Part shown: in pieces, positions 58,530-64,000 of the stretch
How positions within the stretch are numbered: the stretch's first letter is position 1
Layout of the letters: every line of letters starts with the position of its first letter
Source of the DNA: an uncultured Eubacteriales bacterium
Lineage (GTDB): Bacteria; Bacillota; Clostridia; Christensenellales; Aristaeellaceae
NCBI GenBank assembly: GCA_900540045.1
Contig: UQEF01000002.1
Location: 46,726-110,725, forward strand
Length of the DNA: 64,000 bases
Reading direction: 5' to 3'
Program-made: the position numbers and the translations under genes
The notes under the pieces: model-generated
The model's input: the letters and a program-made list of their open reading frames with translations, nothing else
The model's database searches: none
Told to the model about the DNA's origin: nothing

Positions 58530-58559
58530 GTTGTGCGCTACCAACTGCGCTAATGCCCC
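58485..58559 (-). tRNA. tRNA-Ala (anticodon GGC)
   Basis: The minus strand folds as a complete tRNA: acceptor GGGGCAT/ATGCTCC, D stem GCGC/GCGC, anticodon stem CAACA/TGTTG with loop CTGGCAG giving anticodon GGC (reads GCC/GCU alanine codons), T arm AGGAG-TTCGAAT-CTCCT, and an encoded CCA end. It is the integration target of the element: its 3' half is repeated at 45221-45309. Because the element carried a matching 3' end, the gene stays intact. Confidence 0.95.
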
Positions 58560-58576
58560 GCGTTTCAGCGTGAAAC

Positions 58577-58605
58577 ATCATAACATATTTCCGGTATCTT
58601 GTAAA
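58577..58605 (-). promoter_or_regulatory. Promoter of tRNA-Ala
   Basis: Minus-strand TTTACA (58600-58605), a 17-base spacer and TATGAT (58577-58582), ending 17 bases before the tRNA 5' end. Confidence 0.8.
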
Positions 58606-58669
58606 GCCCTTTTCTGCATTTTTATGATGATTTTTTCCGGATGCCAAAAAGGGAGATGCTATATATAAC

Positions 58670-58698
58670 TTGCATATTTTGCTAGCATCAGGTAGTAT
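58670..58698 (+). promoter_or_regulatory. Promoter of the GT-C-like gene
   Basis: TTGCAT (58670-58675), a 17-base spacer and TAGTAT (58693-58698). Confidence 0.7.
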
Positions 58699-58728
58699 AG
58701 AAGCAGCCTGACGAGGGAGGGCTGTGTA

Positions 58729-60417
58729 ATGAGGCGCTTTTTCACAAAATGGACGCTATGGCTGCCACCGTTGCTGGCGACTCTGTTTTTCGTGGTTTTG
58801 AGCCGCGTTACCTATTTCCGCTATGAAAACTCCGATGATTTTCTGATGGTCAGAACCTTTTTGGGTTTTGAGGGAGTGCAGCCGGTTCCGCCTCATTTGT
58901 ATCTGCATCCTGCACTGGTATGGGTGCTGAACGTGCTTTCGGCCGCCGTCCCCGGTGTGGCCTGGTTTTCGGTGATGCAGCTGGGAGCGCTTTGGCTGTC
59001 GGCGGCGGCGCTGTGCTTCTGCCTGCTTCGCTGCGGAAGGGCTTCGCGCATGCATCTGGCCGTTTGCGTCGTGGCGGCGCTGCTGTTCCTGAGCCTGTTC
59101 GCTTCCTTTCTGTGCGCGCGTCTGACGTATACCACCACGGCGGCGCTGCTTGCGGCGGCGGCGTCCGGGCTGCTGGTGTGCGCCGGGGTCATCCGTAGGC
59201 GGGTAGCCCCGTGTGTGTTGCTGTCCGCCGCGCTGCTGACGCTTGGCGGCATGCTTCGGGGCACCTCCCTGCCTGCCTCCCTGTGCTTCTGGGCGCTGTC
59301 GCTGGCGTTTCTGTGCGTGCGTCTGGCTGGCGGCGAAGCGCACGAGCGCCGGGCTCTGCTGCGGGCGTTGGTGCCGGCGATCGTGGTGGGCGCAGTGCTG
59401 ACCGGGGTGCGGCTATGGGAAAAGCGGGAATATGCGGCGTTTTTCGACTTTCATGACGCGCGCATCGAACTGATGGACTATCATCCCCAAGCGCTGGACA
59501 GCGTGTCGCAGGAAACGCTGGATGCGCTGGGTTGGGACGCATCCGAGGTGGAGCTGGTGCGCCAATGGTATTTCATGGATGAAAACATCACCGCCGATGC
59601 GCTCCGTCTGATTCAAAACGGCAGCGCGCAGGCGTCGCTGACGGAACGGCTTCAAAACGTTCCCCGCACGCTTCGTAACTTCTTTGAGGAAAATCCCGCC
59701 TATCTGTTTTCCGTGCTGCTGCTGGTGTTGCTGACCGTGCTCGCCTGCCTCGTACCCCATGGAAGTGCAGGGTGGACGCGCCTGACCGCATTGGCAGCCC
59801 TGGGACTGTTTGCGGCTATGCTGTTCTATCTGGCCTGGCGAGGCCGTTTTTTGGGCCGCGCGGTGGATTGTGCGCTGCTGCCGGCGGCGGCCGTGGCAGC
59901 CTGCCTGGCGGTGTCTGGCCTGCCGTTGGCATCAAGGCGGCGCACCCGCACGGCCGTGCTTTGCCTGTGTGCGCTGCTGCTCCTTCCCGCGGGAATGCAG
60001 CTCAAACAAACGCTGCACACGCTCACCCGTCGACCCGATATCGTATCTCCCACGAGGGAGGCGGATCTGGAGGCTTATGCCCTGGAACACCCGGACCGCC
60101 TCATCGTGCGCACGCCGGACCTGCTGCGCGACACGCGTCTGTTTCCCGACGTTTCCGCAGGCATTCCGGACAACACCCTGATCTGGGGCGACTGGCTGTG
60201 CCGCACGCCCGGCTGGAACGCGCAGCTGGCGCGTTTCGGCTTTGACCCGGAGGGCTTCGTCGCCGCAGATTTTCTAAGCGAGGCCATTCTCTTTGCGACT
60301 GCCGACGACGAGCCGCCCCAGGCGCTCGTGGACTATATCAGCCACGGCGCGGGGCGGCCCGTGACCGCGCAGCTGGTGGCAGCGCGCGGCGATCTGCGGT
60401 TTTTTGCCTTTCGTTAG
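58729..60417 (+). CDS. Polytopic GT-C-like membrane protein
   Basis: The 562-residue protein has about eleven membrane helices and a C-terminal soluble domain. The first outer loop reads YENSDDFLMVRTFLGFE (residues 32-48), with the acidic pair expected of GT-C enzymes, and it is clearly similar to the partial protein at 1-404. An inserted loop (about 240-310) is hydrophilic. The substrate is unknown; lipid-linked sugar is inferred. It follows GACGAGGGAGGGCTG. Its stop codon overlaps that of the convergent LtaS-like gene. Confidence 0.72.
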   Translation: MRRFFTKWTLWLPPLLATLFFVVLSRVTYFRYENSDDFLMVRTFLGFEGVQPVPPHLYLHPALVWVLNVLSAAVPGVAWFSVMQLGALWLSAAALCFCLLRCGRASRMHLAVCVVAALLFLSLFASFLCARLTYTTTAALLAAAASGLLVCAGVIRRRVAPCVLLSAALLTLGGMLRGTSLPASLCFWALSLAFLCVRLAGGEAHERRALLRALVPAIVVGAVLTGVRLWEKREYAAFFDFHDARIELMDYHPQALDSVSQETLDALGWDASEVELVRQWYFMDENITADALRLIQNGSAQASLTERLQNVPRTLRNFFEENPAYLFSVLLLVLLTVLACLVPHGSAGWTRLTALAALGLFAAMLFYLAWRGRFLGRAVDCALLPAAAVAACLAVSGLPLASRRRTRTAVLCLCALLLLPAGMQLKQTLHTLTRRPDIVSPTREADLEAYALEHPDRLIVRTPDLLRDTRLFPDVSAGIPDNTLIWGDWLCRTPGWNAQLARFGFDPEGFVAADFLSEAILFATADDEPPQALVDYISHGAGRPVTAQLVAARGDLRFFAFR

Positions 60418-62747
60418 GGCTCAAAGGCATACAGCGTGGCGCCAAGGTCCTCAAGCAGGGCGGCGGGGTCTCCGTCCGCCAGGTCGCTTCTGTTGAGCAC
60501 CACCCAGACATGGCCGTCCGCATCCACACTGTACTGCCGGGTTTGCGTCAGACCGTAGGTGGGCTGCTTCTCCCAATGTGTGCCCGCCGCCACCAGCGCC
60601 GTGCCGCCGGAAACGGGGTACGCATCCGTGCTTTTGTAAATTTCACAGCCCTGCAGCCAGCTGCTCTGCACCAGATCAAAGCCCGTCTCCCACAGCGGAT
60701 AGGCTTCATAGGCCATGGGGGTGCCGGCTTCGAGCAACTCCTGCGCGCCGGCATAGACCAGCGTGTTGCTTTCATTGTAGCACTTGTCACCCACCATCAG
60801 CACACAGCGCAGCGCCAGCTCCTGCCGGCTGTCTGCGGGGATGCACCCCATCTCCCGCAGTACGCCGTTGATCTCCAGCAGATAGGCCTGGTCAAACACG
60901 TCCAGCTGCGGACGGAAATATACCTCACCGGCGATTTCCGCCACGTCAAAGCCCTCCAGCGTCATTGCTCCACCGATCTGAAAATCCTCGTTTTCCGGGG
61001 ACAGGCCGCCCTCATCATAGGCATATTGGTTTGCGAACAGCACGTCATAGCTGAGCAAATCATAGACGGGGTCACTTTCGGCGCCCGCCGTGAGGTCACT
61101 CGGCGCAGGATCGTCCGCCGCCTCACGCAGCCTTTCCACGTAGGCAAAGAAGGGGTCATCGTTCACGCCGGCCAGTGTCAGGGCGTAGGCGCCCAGCTGC
61201 CAGGAATACAGGTTGGTTTCTCCCGGCGCAATGCCGCCATCGTTGCTCCAGATGAAGTAAGGAGTCAGGTGCCCCGCGTCACCCGTCGCGGATACGCCAA
61301 TCTCCTCATAGACATCCGTTCCCAGCGGTGGGATGTGATCGCTGAAAAACACGACCATCGTGGGCTCGTCCAGGTCGCTCAGCTGCGTGATGAACGATTC
61401 CAGCGCCGCATCGCTCTGCTCCAGAAGCCAGCAATAGTTGGTCAAAATGGCGCAAGTGCGGTCGCTCACCTGGTCGGAAAAGGGCGTCTGCGCGCCGTAG
61501 GTTATGCGAAAGTCGTCATAGTCATAGCCGCCATGATTTTGCATGGTCAGGCAGAAGATGAAGTCGCGCCCTTCCGTCTCCGAAAGCTGATGCAAAATGG
61601 CGCGGTAGTGCTCCTCGTCGCTGACAAACATGCCCTTTTTTTCAAAGGGGGTCACGGTGGTGTCCAGCGTAAAAAAGCTGTCAAAGCCCAGCATGCGCAG
61701 ATTATGATAACGGTTGTAGTACACGCCGTTATACCAGTGGATAGCCGTGGCCTCATACCCCCGGTCCCGCAGCACCGAGGCCAGGCTGCTCACAGGCGGC
61801 AGGCCCATCGAATAGGGGTTGACGACATACTGGCTGCGAAGTCCCGTGAGCACCTCAAATTCCGTTTCGCTGGTACCGCCGCCCAGCTTGGGCACGTACA
61901 GTTTGCCCCGCCGGCAGCTTTCGGTCAGCCGGTTATAGAAAGGCGTCAGCTCGCGGTTCAGATCCAGATACTGGCGCAGCCATCCCTCGTCGGCAAAGCT
62001 TTCACTGAGCACCACAATGATATTGGGCGGGTCGTCCGCAGCAGCCTGCGGCGTTTCCTGTGCCAGTGCGCGGTACGCATCGCGCACGCCCTGCTCATCG
62101 TAATCCACGCGCATCAGCGACCGGCGGTGGTTCTCCATGGCAATGGCGGAAAACAGCGTGCCATCGGTTCGGGACTGGTCCACCATGTCGTAGCGCTCCC
62201 GTCCGTTTGCCAGAGAGAAGGTGCACAGCGGCGGAAGGACCGCCATCACAAGCAGGCCCAGCAGAGGAAGCAGCGCCCCGCAGCGTGAGCGGCCGCGCAT
62301 CCACAGGACTGCTGCGATGACAAGGGCCGCAAAAATGCCCGCCACGGTAAAGATCTCAACAAAGTCGATATCCAGCGCCAGGCCGGCGGCTGCCTGCCAC
62401 GCGTCCCCCAGTTGGGCCACATCGGAAAACAACAGCGGTTCCATGCGGTAGAAGATCTTGTAGCGGTTCGCAATGCCAAGCACTGCACACAGCAGGCCCA
62501 GCGCCAACAGGCTGCACAGACGCGCGCGCCGGGAGGGAACCAGGCACAGCAGCAGGCAGGGGGCCGCGTAGAGCGCATAGTTTATGGCAAACAGGCCCGG
62601 CTGGGAGACTGCCCAGACCGGTACGCTGCCTGCGTCGCCCCGGGAAAAACCCTCCAGCAGCCACAGCAGGCACAGCGGGGCGGCGCATGCCATCAGCCAG
62701 TCGGCAAGGCGATAGCCCCGCGGCAAAAGACGCCGGAAACCGTTCAT
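60414..62747 (-). CDS. LtaS/MdoB-family membrane sulfatase-like phosphotransferase
   Basis: The 777-residue protein has five N-terminal membrane helices (to about residue 185) and an extracellular alkaline phosphatase-superfamily domain. The nucleophile Thr is in GGGTSETEFEVLTG (near residue 301), as in LtaS. Other metal-site parts are VLSESFADE, QNHGGYD and VVFFSDHIPPLG. LtaS polymerises glycerol phosphate for lipoteichoic acid; relatives add phosphoglycerol to other surface polymers. A C-terminal extension of about 160 residues beyond the catalytic domain is unusual. The exact polymer is unknown. Confidence 0.88.
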   Translation of the reverse strand: MNGFRRLLPRGYRLADWLMACAAPLCLLWLLEGFSRGDAGSVPVWAVSQPGLFAINYALYAAPCLLLCLVPSRRARLCSLLALGLLCAVLGIANRYKIFYRMEPLLFSDVAQLGDAWQAAAGLALDIDFVEIFTVAGIFAALVIAAVLWMRGRSRCGALLPLLGLLVMAVLPPLCTFSLANGRERYDMVDQSRTDGTLFSAIAMENHRRSLMRVDYDEQGVRDAYRALAQETPQAAADDPPNIIVVLSESFADEGWLRQYLDLNRELTPFYNRLTESCRRGKLYVPKLGGGTSETEFEVLTGLRSQYVVNPYSMGLPPVSSLASVLRDRGYEATAIHWYNGVYYNRYHNLRMLGFDSFFTLDTTVTPFEKKGMFVSDEEHYRAILHQLSETEGRDFIFCLTMQNHGGYDYDDFRITYGAQTPFSDQVSDRTCAILTNYCWLLEQSDAALESFITQLSDLDEPTMVVFFSDHIPPLGTDVYEEIGVSATGDAGHLTPYFIWSNDGGIAPGETNLYSWQLGAYALTLAGVNDDPFFAYVERLREAADDPAPSDLTAGAESDPVYDLLSYDVLFANQYAYDEGGLSPENEDFQIGGAMTLEGFDVAEIAGEVYFRPQLDVFDQAYLLEINGVLREMGCIPADSRQELALRCVLMVGDKCYNESNTLVYAGAQELLEAGTPMAYEAYPLWETGFDLVQSSWLQGCEIYKSTDAYPVSGGTALVAAGTHWEKQPTYGLTQTRQYSVDADGHVWVVLNRSDLADGDPAALLEDLGATLYAFEP

Positions 62748-62792
62748 GCGCGCACCCTCTTTCCTGAAACATCCCTCTGGACATACCCAAGC

Positions 62793-62822
62793 ATTCTAGC
62801 ATACTTTGATTGAAACAGGCAA
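62793..62822 (-). promoter_or_regulatory. Promoter of the LtaS-like gene
   Basis: Minus-strand TTGCCT (62817-62822), an 18-base spacer and TAGAAT (62793-62798). Confidence 0.65.
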
Positions 62823-62854
62823 GCAGCCAAGCGGCCGGCCGATGGCATATCCGG

Positions 62855-62883
62855 TTGCCAATGCCATTTTCTTGTGGTATACT
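62855..62883 (+). promoter_or_regulatory. Promoter of the hexosamine kinase-like gene
   Basis: TTGCCA (62855-62860), a 17-base spacer and TATACT (62878-62883). Confidence 0.85.
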
Positions 62884-62990
62884 TCAAGCACGAATCAAGC
62901 CGTTCATATTCGCCCCCAACCAGGGCAGACCCGCCGCGGGCCGTTGCGCGCGGCGATGTGGCATGGAACGCAGCAAAGGGGAAATGAAGC

Positions 62991-64000
62991 ATGGAAACGT
63001 TGATGAAACGAGCCCTTGATATCGCGCATCTCTTTGACGTTCCCCGCGGGGAAATGGCCTGCGAACCCTATGGCACGGGAAATATCAACGATACGTTCTG
63101 CCTGACGGTGCGCCCGTGGACGGGCGCGGCGAGGCGCTACATCCTGCAGAGGGTCAACCGCTATGTATTCCCCGACCCTGAACCCATGATGGGCAATATT
63201 CAGCGTGTGACCCACTATCTGCGCGGCGTGATTGCACGCGAGGGAGGCGATCCCGCGCGCGAAACCCTCACGCTGGTGCGCGCCATGGACGGGCGTCCGT
63301 GGATCACGGATGTTTCCGGCGACCTGTGGCGCGTCTACCTGTTCATTGAAGGAACCGTTTCAACCGATATGCCGGACAGCCCCGAGACGTTTGCTGCGGC
63401 GGGCGAGGCGTTCGGACGGTTCCAGCGTCAGCTGGGGGGATTTGACGCGGCGACGCTGCATCCTACGCTGCCTGATTTTCATAATACGCCGGCGCGCCTG
63501 CAGCAGCTGACCAACGCCATCGGCGCCGACGTGGCGGGCAGGCGGGCTCAGGCAGGAGAGGAGATTGCCTTTTGCATGGCAAGGGCCGCGCAGACCGACG
63601 CGCTGCTGCGCGAGCTGGAGGCGGGCAACGTGCCGCTGCGTGTGACGCACAACGACACCAAGATGGACAACGTCCTTTTGGATGAAAAAACAGGCCGCGG
63701 CGTGTGCATCATCGACCTGGACACCGTGATGCCGGGCCTCAGCGCCTGGGATTTTGGCGATGCGGTGCGTACCGGCGCAAATACCGCCGGCGAGGATGAG
63801 CGCGACCTGAGCCGGGTGGCGTTTTCGCTGCCGATGTTCAAGGCCTATGTGAGCGGCTATCTGCGCGGGCTGGGCGGGGAGCTGACCCGGCGGGAGCTGG
63901 ATCTGCTGCCCCTGGGGGCGAAGCTGATGACGCTGGAATGCGGCATGCGCTTTTTGACCGATCATCTCAACGGGGACCGCTATTTCCATATCCACCGCGA
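62991..64000 (+). CDS. N-acetylhexosamine 1-kinase-like phosphotransferase (3' end missing)
   Basis: About 336 residues are present before the window ends. The protein is of the APH/choline kinase fold and close to NahK: the nucleotide loop GTGNINDTFCL (about residues 29-39), the catalytic HNDTKMDNVLL and the metal-binding IIDLDTVMPGLSAWDFGDAVR pattern in two parts. NahK phosphorylates GlcNAc or GalNAc at C1 in host-glycan use. The ATG at 62991 follows AAAGGGGAAATGAAGC; an ATG at 62984 is out of frame. A surface-sugar salvage role fits the neighbouring envelope genes. Confidence 0.82.
   Translation, partial: METLMKRALDIAHLFDVPRGEMACEPYGTGNINDTFCLTVRPWTGAARRYILQRVNRYVFPDPEPMMGNIQRVTHYLRGVIAREGGDPARETLTLVRAMDGRPWITDVSGDLWRVYLFIEGTVSTDMPDSPETFAAAGEAFGRFQRQLGGFDAATLHPTLPDFHNTPARLQQLTNAIGADVAGRRAQAGEEIAFCMARAAQTDALLRELEAGNVPLRVTHNDTKMDNVLLDEKTGRGVCIIDLDTVMPGLSAWDFGDAVRTGANTAGEDERDLSRVAFSLPMFKAYVSGYLRGLGGELTRRELDLLPLGAKLMTLECGMRFLTDHLNGDRYFHIHR

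Overview
The window looks like a chromosomal segment of a GC-rich, Gram-positive anaerobe of the Firmicutes, most likely an uncultured Clostridia lineage. This rests on strong AGGAGG-type ribosome binding sites, WhiA, a Crh-like HPr, CtsR-type heat-shock operators, GtrA/GtrB-like surface polymer genes, an LtaS-like enzyme, and a phage-type element with Gp15 and a tape measure protein. The species cannot be named from the sequence alone. No rRNA, CRISPR array or transposase was seen.

Bases 1-9.3 kb are almost entirely on the minus strand. They hold a cell-surface amino-sugar cassette (DegT-type aminotransferase, BioF2/FemAB-like acyltransferase, FdtA-like ketoisomerase, GT2 transferase, and the start of a polytopic GT-C-like protein), a divergent gtrA-like gene, clpB under a CtsR operator, a second GT2 gene and a secreted protein. 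From 9.3 to 15.1 kb the genes run on the plus strand: a phosphoesterase, whiA, a Crh-like gene, dnaN, murB and rapZ. The AT-richer gap before dnaN carries DnaA-box-like sites followed by a CTACTACTACTACTG run, so it is a candidate replication origin although dnaA is not here.

From 15 to 26 kb the strands alternate: a MATE transporter, frr, a secreted parvulin foldase, an L,D-transpeptidase, a structured leader RNA before a ThrE/YjjP-YjjB exporter, a Wzy/ligase-like membrane protein, trmO, a gph-like phosphatase, hsp20 with CtsR boxes, and a degraded flavocytochrome fragment. From 26 to 38.3 kb the minus strand carries a GT-C-like membrane protein and a translation cluster (rpsB-tsf-pyrH-argS-SpoU methylase-HAD), then pfkA, an AraC regulator and a membrane phosphoesterase. 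From 38.3 to 44.8 kb lie a flavin reductase-like gene, a yjjG-like gene and a two-component system, facing an ABC exporter with a NEW3-domain surface protein.

Bases 45,221-58,529 are a 13.2-kb integrative element inserted in the 3' end of tRNA-Ala(GGC). It has 89-bp flanking repeats, a tyrosine integrase, a cI-like repressor, an excisionase, a CHC2/DUF3987 replication pair, a small nuclease, a tail-chaperone/Gp15/tape-measure module, a sigma factor, a DUF2281-Doc toxin-antitoxin pair and a Fic protein. No capsid, portal or large terminase gene is present, so it resembles a phage satellite or a pruned prophage. After the tRNA come another GT-C-like protein, an LtaS-family enzyme and the start of an N-acetylhexosamine kinase-like gene. 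Surface-polymer synthesis therefore recurs at both ends of the window.
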